Assembly (NCBI GenBank): GCA_948467735.1
Contig: CAOKFN010000039.1
Span: 1-44,684, forward strand
Origin: an uncultured bacterium
GTDB taxonomy: Bacteria > Bacillota > Clostridia > Lachnospirales > Lachnospiraceae
Length of the DNA: 44,684 bases
Direction of reading: 5' to 3'
A program made the translations under genes and the position numbers. The notes beneath the pieces are model-generated. The model made no database searches, was not told the DNA's origin, and saw only the letters and a program-made list of their open reading frames with translations. This document shows, one piece after another, positions 7,267-15,702 of the stretch (position 1 is its first letter; each line of letters starts with the position of its first letter).

Positions 7267-10200
7267 CTATCTTCTATTTTTCCAGTTTTCATTTTTCCCG
7301 CTGTTGGAAGCAGCTGCCTTGGCAATCTGCAAGACAACCTCGCTGAAATACCTTTCCGGAATTTCTCCCAGAGCGCATGCCTTTTTTTCCATTCCTTTGT
7401 CATAGCTCCATATCACCAGCTCTCCCGCTTTAAAAAACAAGGTTTCATATACGGTCACATCGCTGTTTTCCCCGCCCACATAGGTACCGGAGAAATGGAG
7501 CACAGCCCCCAGCCCAAGCTCCTTATCCTCTCTGTAATAGGTATAGAATCCGCCCCCGTCTTCCACGGAACCGCGATACCAGCCTTGGGCCGTAAGCTTT
7601 CCGCCCAGAGAAAGATCGTTGACAATCAGGCCGCCGAACCGGTCAAGACTCTTCTGCGCCTTCTCCTCCTCCGTTATATAGAAAATCTGCCTGTCAAGCT
7701 GCTCAATAGGCTGAATAATTTCATAGTCCTCCAGCTGTTCCTTCCATGTCTTGATGGATTCCTCCGACAGCTCGATTGGGTGAACAAGACCTATACACCG
7801 GTCTCGACCGATAACTTGTTCTTGACCGGCAGCCACATCTGAACCCGCCGAACCGCTCTGTCCGCCGGAATCACCCTGTCCTGAATCCTCTTCCGACAGA
7901 ACAATTTCCTCCTCGTCCTCTGTGTTGAAGGAACCGTCCTCCATGTAGCGGAAGCTCGTCACCAGCTTTCTGTCCTCATACACGCCCCAGATTAACCCGA
8001 TGGCGAATTGATGCATAATAGGATTCTTCACAAACAGATCCTTCCAAGCCTTGACGCTCCACATGCGTTCGGTGGAAAGCGCCATTTCCAAGCGCATCTT
8101 CTGACTGGAAACCGTGGTCTTCATCTGCTTTTTCATCTGTTTAAAATCCTCATACGCCTCAGCCGCCTTGACCTCGTCGTCCCTCTTGCCGGGGGAGGGA
8201 AGGTTCTTTAACTTTTTGCCGCTCTCGTCAAATACCTCTATCTCAAGGGCCGGGGTAATGGTTACGGTAAATTTGCGCGGGCCGTAATCGAAAACGCGCT
8301 GCATATTCTCGTCAAAGCCCAGATTCGGCACAATTCGATCCGCCAGCTCTTCGGTGGTGATGCCAAGCTGGGAAGCGGCGAATTCCAGCGCCTTTACCGC
8401 ACCTGCTTTGACCTGCTTGAACTTAAATTTCCTTGATATTCCGTCCACAAGCAAAAGCCCTTGGGGCGTGGGACTCAAGGCTAGGGCCTGCACCGCCTCC
8501 GTCGCGATGGCGCCTCTGGCCTCCTTGGGCCACTCCTGAATCTGCTGATACAGCTTCTTTACGATATCGTCGCCGCCGTGAATGACGGCCGCATACATCA
8601 CCCAGCGCTTTTTGGATTCGGCGCCCGCCTCCAGCCACTTATCGAAAAGCTCGTTGACATACACCGCAAACTCCCTCTCATTCAGCGTTTCCGCCAGAGA
8701 CGCCGCGCTTGGATTCACACCGTATGGCGACATGGTGGAATAACAGAGGCAAATCGCCTGTAGATACTCTTCTTCCGCCTCTGTGCCGTCCTTTTTATGT
8801 ACTTTGGAAAAAGGCGTCTCATACGCCCATGCAAGGGAACGTTTCTTATTGCCCTTATGAAGCTCCTTCACCAAATCCGTCCGCGATACCGCGCCGTCCT
8901 CTTTGACTTCCGCGCTCACATTCAGAATGCCCTCCAGAAGAGTCTTTACTTTTACATTCTTTTCCTTTTCCAGCGCCCCGGTCAAAATCCGGACGTATTC
9001 TTCCGCCTTCAACTTTCCGTTCCCGACGGAATTCCCCTCTCCCTTCTGCACGTCCGCGCCGGCAGAAGCCTCCTCTCCTTTCTGCACGTCCGCGCCGACA
9101 GAAGCTTTTTTGGAGATCGCGTCCGCCTCCTCCTTCCACTTTGCTATCACATGAACGGCCATTTCCCTCTCCGCGGCTTTCTTTGAGGAAAGAAGACCTG
9201 CAATCTCCGCCTCCCATTCCTTCTTTTGATAAAGAATGGGAAGCAGAGTTTCTTTTACGGATTTAGCGGTGTCCTGTGCAAAGCTCAAAATATTCTCCTT
9301 GTATTCCTCCGCGCTCTCCGCCATCAACTGCAGGCCAAAGCATCGCCCTGCGCTTCCCGCTTTCCGGAATGCATCCAAAGTCTCCTCCCTCCGGTTGGCG
9401 AGATGTCCCCGAAATGCCTCCTTCACCACCTTTTCCAGTATCTGCTTGTGTTTCTCCTGATATCCGGAATCATACAGATACGCATATGCGTTCAGCTGAC
9501 TTGCCAGATCCAATCCCTCCGAATCCGCCGCCGCAAAGATACGTTCGGCCACATCTTGATGCTTTTCCTTTTTATTTCCGAAAAACTCATAGATACCCAG
9601 CCCATGCCCTGCCAGCAGCAGCGTCTCACATCGATTGCTGAAATCATCATATCCGTAATTTACCTGATATTTCGTCAGCTCGCCGCGTACCCTGCTGCCC
9701 CAGTAATAACAGCCCTTCAAGATTTCCTTGCAGGCATTGAGGTGCTCTATGCCGCCCTGACCGCTCAAGTACATCCTCATGTCGTCTGCCGCCGGGGACA
9801 GCTGGGCAGAAGCCTGATTCACAAAGGAATCGATTAATTTGGACTGCTGTCTGTCGATTTCTCCCTCCACTCTCTGCCGGAACAGCTCCGGGGCCATTTT
9901 CTTGACAGTGGACGCCATATAGTTGTAGGTTTCATAATCGGCGGCGTCCATACATTGCAGATACGTCTCCCGATTCTTGGCAAACTGCTCCTTTAATATC
10001 TTCGATTTTTTCTCCGACGCCGCCCACGCGATATAATTTTTGACGTCCATTTGGAATATTTCGTCAAAACGGCTTCCTAATTTTCCCATGTCATGGCGCA
10101 GATCCAGATCCTCCATGTCTTCAAGGGCGGATTCCCAGTCCCCGGCGAGACAGATTGACGCCACATTTTTCAGACGGGGCGACAATGCGAAGTTCACAAA

Positions 10201-10959
10201 CGCGGCGCCTGCGGCCAGACACAGCCAAAAAGAGTCCACGCCCGCCGTGGGTATCCGATTTAAAATACTTCCGTCCATCCTGTCCTGTCCGGCGGCATTG
10301 AGGATCTCCTCCTCATCCTTTTTGGAAAGACCCGGAAATATCTTCGGAATCGCTCCCATGAGCGCGTCTTCATAGCTTTTCATCAGGGCAAGGTCCGCCT
10401 CTTCCAGCCGTATCTCGGCCCCCGGCTCCAATTTAGGATATTTGAGCAGAAAATATGCCGTAAACAGCACCAAAAGCCCGTTCTCCGCTTCTCCCGTGCG
10501 GTACTCCAGCGCCTTCTTAACATTTGCAGCATCGTTTCCGGCAGCCTTCAGCAGATTTCCGAAATGCTCAGCCGACACTCTATATTCATTGTCGCCGATA
10601 TAGGAGGCATAAACCGCCGCTTTTTGATCCGGCTTCAAAGGCCGGAGAGCCTCTTTCCAATTATAATTCCAGTTCATATACAATTCATGGCTGCTGGCTT
10701 CGCCAATCGCAAAGAAAAGGCGGCCCAATTTTTCCGCATCCTGATTCCGTCCCGCATCAATCAGCTCCATATAAATCGAATGGATTTCCGACGCGTCTAT
10801 CTGAGACAAATCCTGCCATTCAAGCTCTGCCAGCGCCTCGTCGTCCTTATTTCCGGAAAGATATTCTTCTATCAGAAATAATTCGTCCTCAGTAAAGCCT
10901 GCTTCCTTTTCAAGCTGCTCCACAATTTTCACAATAAATCGATCCTTTGAGTTAATCAT
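7267..10959 (-). CDS. DUF4132 (MolR/YehI-like) giant protein, paralogue 2
   Basis: A 1230-residue paralogue of its downstream neighbour, with the same order: helical N-terminal region, low-complexity linker near 610-646, the conserved ELHKGNKKRSLAWAYETPFS segment, DUF4132 core from about 840, and C-terminal beta-rich part. The last third is nearly identical to paralogue 1 over long stretches, including GITTEELADRIVPNLGFDEN and WKDLFVKNPIMHQFAIGLIW. The first half has diverged strongly. The linker contains a duplicated 36-bp unit encoding SAGADVQKGEEA-like sequence at about 9044-9110. The gene begins 38 bases after the aldo/keto reductase gene and appears to share its promoter near 12268-12296. 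Function unknown. Confidence 0.85.
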   Translation of the reverse strand: MINSKDRFIVKIVEQLEKEAGFTEDELFLIEEYLSGNKDDEALAELEWQDLSQIDASEIHSIYMELIDAGRNQDAEKLGRLFFAIGEASSHELYMNWNYNWKEALRPLKPDQKAAVYASYIGDNEYRVSAEHFGNLLKAAGNDAANVKKALEYRTGEAENGLLVLFTAYFLLKYPKLEPGAEIRLEEADLALMKSYEDALMGAIPKIFPGLSKKDEEEILNAAGQDRMDGSILNRIPTAGVDSFWLCLAAGAAFVNFALSPRLKNVASICLAGDWESALEDMEDLDLRHDMGKLGSRFDEIFQMDVKNYIAWAASEKKSKILKEQFAKNRETYLQCMDAADYETYNYMASTVKKMAPELFRQRVEGEIDRQQSKLIDSFVNQASAQLSPAADDMRMYLSGQGGIEHLNACKEILKGCYYWGSRVRGELTKYQVNYGYDDFSNRCETLLLAGHGLGIYEFFGNKKEKHQDVAERIFAAADSEGLDLASQLNAYAYLYDSGYQEKHKQILEKVVKEAFRGHLANRREETLDAFRKAGSAGRCFGLQLMAESAEEYKENILSFAQDTAKSVKETLLPILYQKKEWEAEIAGLLSSKKAAEREMAVHVIAKWKEEADAISKKASVGADVQKGEEASAGADVQKGEGNSVGNGKLKAEEYVRILTGALEKEKNVKVKTLLEGILNVSAEVKEDGAVSRTDLVKELHKGNKKRSLAWAYETPFSKVHKKDGTEAEEEYLQAICLCYSTMSPYGVNPSAASLAETLNEREFAVYVNELFDKWLEAGAESKKRWVMYAAVIHGGDDIVKKLYQQIQEWPKEARGAIATEAVQALALSPTPQGLLLVDGISRKFKFKQVKAGAVKALEFAASQLGITTEELADRIVPNLGFDENMQRVFDYGPRKFTVTITPALEIEVFDESGKKLKNLPSPGKRDDEVKAAEAYEDFKQMKKQMKTTVSSQKMRLEMALSTERMWSVKAWKDLFVKNPIMHQFAIGLIWGVYEDRKLVTSFRYMEDGSFNTEDEEEIVLSEEDSGQGDSGGQSGSAGSDVAAGQEQVIGRDRCIGLVHPIELSEESIKTWKEQLEDYEIIQPIEQLDRQIFYITEEEKAQKSLDRFGGLIVNDLSLGGKLTAQGWYRGSVEDGGGFYTYYREDKELGLGAVLHFSGTYVGGENSDVTVYETLFFKAGELVIWSYDKGMEKKACALGEIPERYFSEVVLQIAKAAASNSGKNENWKNRR
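9044..9110 (-). repeat. Duplicated ~36-bp in-frame unit in the DUF4132 linker
   Basis: Two copies sharing CTTTCTGCACGTCCGCGCCG-like sequence encode GADVQKGE twice in the flexible linker of paralogue 2. The change is in frame and confined to the linker that also varies between paralogues. Confidence 0.6.
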
Positions 10960-10997
10960 ATTTGTTCCTCTTTTTCCGGTTTCTTCTCACCAACGCC

Positions 10998-12140
10998 TCA
11001 GCCAAAAAGTTCCCTTGCCTTTTCCATCCTCTCCACGATTTTCACTCCGAAGGGACATCTGCTCTCGCACCCGCCGCAGGCGATACAGTCGGATGCGTTT
11101 TTCTCAAGCGCCATATAATGGGCTTTTACGGATGCGGGCACCGAATCCTGCATTGCAGCCAAATCATAAAATTTATTGACCATAGCGATATCGATCCCCG
11201 CCGGACAGGGCCTGCAGTGATTGCAGTACATGCATTTTCCGCTGAAAGCGTGCTTTGGCGCGTCTGCAAGCACGCTGGCGTAATCCTTTTCCTCCTCGGA
11301 AGCATTCTCGTAGCCCGCCGCCTCCAGCACGTGCTCCGGCTTGGAAAAGCCCGCCATAATGCTCCCCACGCCGGGCCTCGTCAGCGCATAATGGATGCAC
11401 TGAACGGGCGTCAGCGCCACGCCGAAGGGGGAGGCCTTCCCGTCAAACAGCCGTCCTCCCGCAAAGCCCTTCATCACCGTAATTCCCACATCCTGCCGCT
11501 CGCACAGCTCATAAAGCTCCGCCCTTTCCGGGTCCATTCCCGCAAGGGACGCGTCGTATTGTTCCGCAAAATAATCGTCTATGTTCTCCGTGGGCGGCAT
11601 CAGGTCAAACGCCGGATTCACGCTGAACAGAAGCATTTCTATTTCCCCGGAAAGCACGGCCTTCTTCGCCGCCTTCGGATTATGGGAGCTGAGCCCGATA
11701 TGCTTGATCACCCCTTTCTCCTTCAGTTCATGAACATACTCCATGAAGGGTCCTTTCACAATTTCCTCCCACTCCGTCTCCGAATCCACATAATGGATCA
11801 TCCCAAAATCAATGTAATCCGTCCCCATTCTTGCCAGCAGGTCCTCAAACGCCGCCTTTACCTTGGGAACCTCACGGGTGCGCACATACTGCCCATCCTG
11901 CCATGTGGAGCCGATATGCCCCTGTATGTACCATTTTTCTCTGGCGTCCTTGATGCACATCCCGATTGCGCTCCTCACATTCGGCTCGGACATCCAGCAG
12001 TCCAAAATATTGATGCCCTGTTCCTCACAGGTTTTTATGACGGCCCTGCATTCCTCCGGCTTCATCCGCTCCAGCCATTCCGCGCCGAACCCGATTTCGC
12101 TTACCATCACTTCCGTTTTCCCCAAACGCCTGTACCTCAT
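10998..12140 (-). CDS. Aldo/keto reductase-like protein with C-terminal ferredoxin-type 4Fe-4S domain
   Basis: A 380-residue protein: a TIM-barrel aldo/keto reductase domain at about 1-290 (MRYRRLGKTEVMVSEIGFG, MIHYVDSE, GLSSHNPK, TRPGVGSIMAGFS), then a two-cluster ferredoxin-like tail (CMYCNHCRPCP and CIACGGCESRCP). The expected catalytic Tyr of the DTAxxYG motif is missing (ILDCWMSEPNVRSAIG), and the usual catalytic Lys position reads QGHIG, so classical hydride-transfer chemistry is doubtful. Iron-sulfur AKR-like proteins of this type are frequent in anaerobes, mostly with unknown substrates. It has its own promoter after a terminator, and leads into two DUF4132 genes. GGAGGAGCAG upstream is the ribosome site. 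Confidence 0.85.
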   Translation of the reverse strand: MRYRRLGKTEVMVSEIGFGAEWLERMKPEECRAVIKTCEEQGINILDCWMSEPNVRSAIGMCIKDAREKWYIQGHIGSTWQDGQYVRTREVPKVKAAFEDLLARMGTDYIDFGMIHYVDSETEWEEIVKGPFMEYVHELKEKGVIKHIGLSSHNPKAAKKAVLSGEIEMLLFSVNPAFDLMPPTENIDDYFAEQYDASLAGMDPERAELYELCERQDVGITVMKGFAGGRLFDGKASPFGVALTPVQCIHYALTRPGVGSIMAGFSKPEHVLEAAGYENASEEEKDYASVLADAPKHAFSGKCMYCNHCRPCPAGIDIAMVNKFYDLAAMQDSVPASVKAHYMALEKNASDCIACGGCESRCPFGVKIVERMEKARELFG

Positions 12141-12267
12141 GCCTCTGCTCCTCCTATCGCTATATGTTCCTCCTGCCTTCCTGACATTTTATGCCTTGGC
12201 AGTTTATACCCTTGCCATATGATTCCATTCCTGATTCACAAACCGCTGCCGCTTGGAATTCTCTTCC

Positions 12268-12296
12268 ATTCTAGCATAACTGACGGTAATTTTCAA
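12268..12296 (-). promoter_or_regulatory. Promoter for the aldo/keto reductase-DUF4132 operon
   Basis: On the minus strand TTGAAA (12296-12291) and TAGAAT (12273-12268) are separated by 17 bases, with a partial extended -10 (TATGC before it). It lies downstream of the terminator at 12346-12389 and about 130 bases before the reductase start, so it probably drives 10998-12140 and the two DUF4132 genes behind it. Confidence 0.6.
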
Positions 12297-12345
12297 GCAT
12301 TCCCCAAAATATCGGGGGAACCGTCTGCCGCCGGACATAAAATTA

Positions 12346-12389
12346 CCTTCTAAGCAGATTTTGGTTATTTCCCTTGTCTGCTTAGAAGG
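12346..12389 (-). terminator. Rho-independent-like terminator after the Zn-macrodomain gene
   Basis: A perfect 13-bp inverted repeat (CCTTCTAAGCAGA / TCTGCTTAGAAGG) with an 18-base loop begins 8 bases after the macrodomain stop. On the minus strand it is followed by TAATTTTAT. It separates the SirTM-macrodomain transcript from the reductase. Confidence 0.75.
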
Positions 12390-12396
12390 CATCCCA

Positions 12397-13236
12397 TCAC
12401 GGCGAAGCCGTTCCTATTATTTTTTCATATATTTTCCGGTCGCAGTCCTTAAAGACATTAAAGATAATCCGTTCCATGCATCCGCCGCAGACTTCTAAAA
12501 AAGCCGTTACCGTTTTCCATGCAATTTCCGCCGCCTTTTCATTGGGAAAATGAAATTCTCCCGTTGAAATACAGCAGAAGGCCACGGATTTGATATTGTT
12601 TTCCACACAGCACTTTAGCACATTTTCATAACAGCTTTGCAGATCATGGCAAAGCGCTTCATTTACCCCTGCTCGGCAGACAGGCCCCGCCGTATGAATC
12701 ACATAATCGCAAGGAAGATTATAAGCCTTTGTCAAAATGGCCGTTCCCGTGGGTTCTTCATATCTCCCCCCATATTTCATCCGTCTGCGGTCCATGATCC
12801 GGGCGCATTCTTCCCTAAGCCCCATCCCCGCCGCGCTGTGAATGGCGTTGTCAATACAGCCGTGACATGGCACAAAACACCCCAGCATCCGGGAATTGGC
12901 GGCGTTTACAATCGCGCCCGCCTGCAGTCTGGTGATGTCTCCCTGCCAAAGAGAGATGCTGTCCGAAAAGGAAGCCTTACTGCCATACTGCTCCTGAATG
13001 GAGGGAATCTCCGACAACGCAATAACGCCCTTTGCTTTCAGTTCTTCCTGAAGGTAATTGTCCTGAAGGACCCTCAATTCATGGGGCAGCTCTCTTGGCA
13101 TACGTATATTCATAAGCGCGCGGATTGTATTTTTCTTTTCTGCCGGACTATATCCGGCGGTGTCAAGTTTTTGATATTCCACGGAATCCTCTTTCAGCTG
13201 TTCTAAAAAAATATCCATGTATTTATTTACTGTCAT
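12397..13236 (-). CDS. Zinc-type macrodomain protein-ADP-ribosyl hydrolase
   Basis: A 279-residue protein: an N-terminal helical extension of about 90 residues followed by a macrodomain. It has ADP-ribose-binding SLWQGDITRLQAGAIVNAAN (D100 in the GDIT motif) and the zinc-macrodomain signature GCFVPCHGCIDNAIHSAAG, with C120, H125 and C127 as the expected metal ligands. A second loop reads FCCISTGEFHFP. Members of this clade (SpyMacro, SauMacro) remove ADP-ribose from protein side chains and are encoded beside class M sirtuins, as here. It is therefore the likely eraser for the sirtuin about 105 bases upstream. The usual companions, a GcvH-like carrier and a lipoate-protein ligase, are absent from the operon. 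Confidence 0.88.
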   Translation of the reverse strand: MTVNKYMDIFLEQLKEDSVEYQKLDTAGYSPAEKKNTIRALMNIRMPRELPHELRVLQDNYLQEELKAKGVIALSEIPSIQEQYGSKASFSDSISLWQGDITRLQAGAIVNAANSRMLGCFVPCHGCIDNAIHSAAGMGLREECARIMDRRRMKYGGRYEEPTGTAILTKAYNLPCDYVIHTAGPVCRAGVNEALCHDLQSCYENVLKCCVENNIKSVAFCCISTGEFHFPNEKAAEIAWKTVTAFLEVCGGCMERIIFNVFKDCDRKIYEKIIGTASP

Positions 13237-13341
13237 CTCTTATTCCTGCCTTTTCTGCGAATCTTTGCCCCATCGGAAATGAAATCCTCGTTCAACAGCC
13301 ATGTCAATATCCTGCAGCTATTCGGTACCAGTCATTGGGAA

Positions 13342-14202
13342 TCAAGCCATCTTCCCGGTGATATGTGAAAGCTGTTTCAATACCTCCCCAATATCCCCGT
13401 CAATGCATACGGACTGCCCCTCTATCTCCTTCGGGCAAAACGCTTCCCTGTAATTTACACAGACATAAGCCGCCTTCGGATTCTCCGCCGTCATCTGCCA
13501 GAAGGGATACTTGATAATTCCCGGGGTGTTAAATCCGACGCCCAGTTCCAGCAGAACGCTCCTTTTCTTCCCGAGCTTATTCAGGAAGTCCCGATAACGT
13601 CCCGCCGCCTCATGCCAGTGCTCATCTTCCACGAAATATTGGTCGCAGCGCAGATGCATCGTCATATTACCGCCGCAGACCGGACATTTGGGCACCAGAT
13701 GAGAAGGAATCTCGCAGTCATGCCTTGCCTGATCCATCCGATAAAACAAATCCTCCGCTTCATAAATTTTCGGGTGACATCCTTTTTCACACTGTATATT
13801 CCCATAATCGCCCTGCACTGCAAAGATACGTTCCGGCGAAAATCCCGCTTTATGAAATTGATGGTCAACATTTGTGGTCAATACAAAATAATCCTTTTCT
13901 TTTACAAGCTCATAAAGCTGTTGGTACAAGGGCAGGGCCGTCGGCAGAAAACGGTTGAGCATACTATGCTTAGACCAATACCCCCATTTTGCCTCCTGCG
14001 TGGGAAAGGGATAAAAACCGGCGGCATACATATCCGTCATATATTTAGAACCATATTTTTCTATAAACTCGCCAAAATGCTCCTGAAAGCGGCTCCCGCC
14101 GTAAGTAAGCCCGGCGGATGCGGAAGCTCCCGCTCCCGCGCCGATAAGTATCGTTTCCGCCTCCCCGATGAAAGCCGCCGCACGTTTTATCTGTCTTAAC
14201 AT
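13342..14202 (-). CDS. Class M sirtuin (SirTM), probable protein ADP-ribosyltransferase
   Basis: A 286-residue Sir2-fold protein. It has the NAD-binding GAGAGASASAGLTY motif, the SirTM-like segments MYAAGFYPFPTQEAKWGYWS and LTTNVDHQFHKAGF (N111 and D113), a zinc site (C138, C142, C173, C176) and C-terminal LLELGVGFNTPGIIKYPFW. The canonical deacetylase His is replaced by Gln (Q130, IFAVQGDYG), a hallmark of SirTMs, which transfer ADP-ribose to proteins instead of deacylating. In studied pathogens the target is a lipoylated GcvH-like protein; no such gene is here. The start at 14202 is chosen because a GAAAGAGGTAG ribosome site precedes it and the Sir2 fold begins directly after it. It lies between the double NTF2-fold gene and the macrodomain gene. 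Confidence 0.9.
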   Translation of the reverse strand: MLRQIKRAAAFIGEAETILIGAGAGASASAGLTYGGSRFQEHFGEFIEKYGSKYMTDMYAAGFYPFPTQEAKWGYWSKHSMLNRFLPTALPLYQQLYELVKEKDYFVLTTNVDHQFHKAGFSPERIFAVQGDYGNIQCEKGCHPKIYEAEDLFYRMDQARHDCEIPSHLVPKCPVCGGNMTMHLRCDQYFVEDEHWHEAAGRYRDFLNKLGKKRSVLLELGVGFNTPGIIKYPFWQMTAENPKAAYVCVNYREAFCPKEIEGQSVCIDGDIGEVLKQLSHITGKMA

Positions 14203-14255
14203 TTTTCTACCTCTTTCATAACCGCTCCTACGGCGTCCGCCGCAATGGGGATTTT

Positions 14256-15029
14256 TCAAAATTTTCCGTTTGTGTTCCGCCAGCTTTCCCTGTCCGCAAT
14301 GGGTTCCATCACATCCCAATGTTCCGCAATTTTGCCGTTTTCCACTCTCCATAAATCATAATAGCTGGTCGGCGTTCCCCCAAAGGTTCCCTCGCTGACG
14401 GCAAGCACATAATTTCCCTGTGCAAGCACCTGATGAACGGTGGTATAAATCATCTGAATATTCTGTTTGGCAAGCGCCGCCAAAGCCGCCCCCAGCCCGG
14501 ACAGACCGTCCGCAATCCCGGTATTGTGCTGGATATAGAAGTCTCCCTCAAAGTAATCCGGCGTCTTGGCCGGGTTGTTTCCCTGCATTACATCATACAA
14601 AAATTCCTTCACAAGCCGACGGTTTTCCTCCGTCTTCTCCAAATCCTCAACTGCCGCCCCATTGTCAATCTGCGTATGGCCGGAGGGGCTGACGCCTGTC
14701 AGCGCCGCCAGATTATCCCAGTGTTCCGCAATTTTTCCCTCGCTGTCAAAGCGGAAAATATCAAATGCCGCCTGCTCCCCGGCTCCGGCAAAATTATAAA
14801 CCGTATGCAGGAATACTTTATCATGATCCTCATACGCCCGTATATTGTTTACGGTTGTCTTGACGGGAGCGGATGCAAGATATCTTACGCTGTCCAAAAA
14901 AGCCTCCCGTCCCGTGCCATATGCGAGATTATGCTGAATATACCCCTCTGCCAGAAGGGACTGCGCCTTTTGGACGTCGCCTTCTGCGAATGTGTTAATA
15001 AGTTCCTTTGCCTTTTCAATCTGTGTCAT
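14256..15029 (-). CDS. Tandem NTF2-like (SnoaL-type) domain protein
   Basis: A 257-residue protein made of two SnoaL/NTF2-like domains. The repeat is visible as GYIQHNLAYGTGREAF ... GKIAEHWDNL in the first half and FYIQHNTGIADGLSGLGAAL ... NGKIAEHWDVME in the second. The fold forms a cone-shaped pocket that binds small molecules or catalyses isomerisation or hydrolysis; the substrate is unknown. It is first in the SirTM-macrodomain transcription unit, behind a strong promoter covered by two inverted repeats. A GGAGGATAT ribosome site precedes the ATG. Such proteins are often stress-induced in Firmicutes and lie next to Rrf2- or MarR-type regulators, which fits the Rrf2 gene upstream. Confidence 0.85.
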   Translation of the reverse strand: MTQIEKAKELINTFAEGDVQKAQSLLAEGYIQHNLAYGTGREAFLDSVRYLASAPVKTTVNNIRAYEDHDKVFLHTVYNFAGAGEQAAFDIFRFDSEGKIAEHWDNLAALTGVSPSGHTQIDNGAAVEDLEKTEENRRLVKEFLYDVMQGNNPAKTPDYFEGDFYIQHNTGIADGLSGLGAALAALAKQNIQMIYTTVHQVLAQGNYVLAVSEGTFGGTPTSYYDLWRVENGKIAEHWDVMEPIADRESWRNTNGKF

Positions 15030-15062
15030 TGTGATATCCTCCTATGCTTTAAGCTTTTTATT

Positions 15063-15085
15063 GATGTAACTTTAACTGTTACATC
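15063..15085. promoter_or_regulatory. Operator-like inverted repeat, downstream copy
   Basis: A perfect 8-bp inverted repeat, GATGTAAC-N7-GTTACATC, between the -10 box and the ribosome site of the double NTF2-fold gene. It shares the TGTAA/TTACA arms with the inverted repeat at 15113-15133, 49 bases away centre to centre. The adjacent Rrf2 regulator is the obvious candidate ligand. Confidence 0.7.
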
Positions 15086-15095
15086 TTATGATGAT

Positions 15096-15124
15096 ACTAT
15101 AACACAGTTTTGATGTAATGTCAA
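15096..15124 (-). promoter_or_regulatory. Sigma-A-type promoter of the NTF2-SirTM-macrodomain operon
   Basis: On the minus strand TTGACA (15124-15119) and TATAGT (15101-15096) are 17 bases apart. The -35 box lies inside the inverted repeat 15113-15133 and the start region is followed by the second repeat, so a bound dimer at either site would block transcription. Confidence 0.8.
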
Positions 15125-15133
15125 TAGTTACAT
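15113..15133. promoter_or_regulatory. Operator-like inverted repeat, upstream copy over the -35 box
   Basis: ATGTAA-N9-TTACAT, whose spacer contains the -35 hexamer of the promoter. Its arms match those of the repeat at 15063-15085. Confidence 0.7.
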
Positions 15134-15702
15134 TATATTTTTTTACCTCCGCCCCAAGAGATGTTATGTTTTATCTTCATAAAATCCGCAGAACCTAGAA
15201 AATACTAGATGGATAATAAGTGAACCTGTCTTTATTCTTTCCCTCGTATGATATCTTTTCCCAACCATTTTGGCAAACGATGGACGGCATCGTCCGGAAA
15301 CGTACAGACAGTTAGGATTTTTCAAAGCATGGGCGGGAGTTACGGATGACCTGTGAAAAGGCATGAAGTGAAGAATTTGATAGGAATCTATCCGAGATAT
15401 GCGTGAAAGGCATTGGGGTATAGCAATGGAGGATTTATCTCCATCTTCTGGTTAAGGGGGCGTGCTTGTTTCCAAGAAGCGGCGGGCGCTCTATCCCATG
15501 GAAGCCCTGCCTGCCCGCCGTCTGCGCTTTTCCTTCTGCTCGTATGGCCGCTTGAAATGCAGCGGCTCAAGTCCGATTTGTATATTTGATTATAAAATCT
15601 TTCTCTGCCGCTGACAATGTATATTTCAAGTCATTTTCCAATGGGTACGCCATTCCGAAAAGGAAAGTCTTTTATTTGCTTCGGCTTTTATTACGGTTTT
15701 AA
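15134..15702. other. Intergenic region, no gene seen
   Basis: About 570 bases between the SirTM operon promoter and the end of the Rrf2 gene. Open frames here are short, lack ribosome sites and resemble nothing recognised. It may be remnant sequence from the event that placed the SirTM module next to the DUF4132 genes. Confidence 0.45.

Noticed and set aside
15164..15570. Short open frames between the SirTM promoter and the Rrf2 gene
   Set aside because: They lack ribosome sites, have no recognisable sequence and their composition does not look coding.
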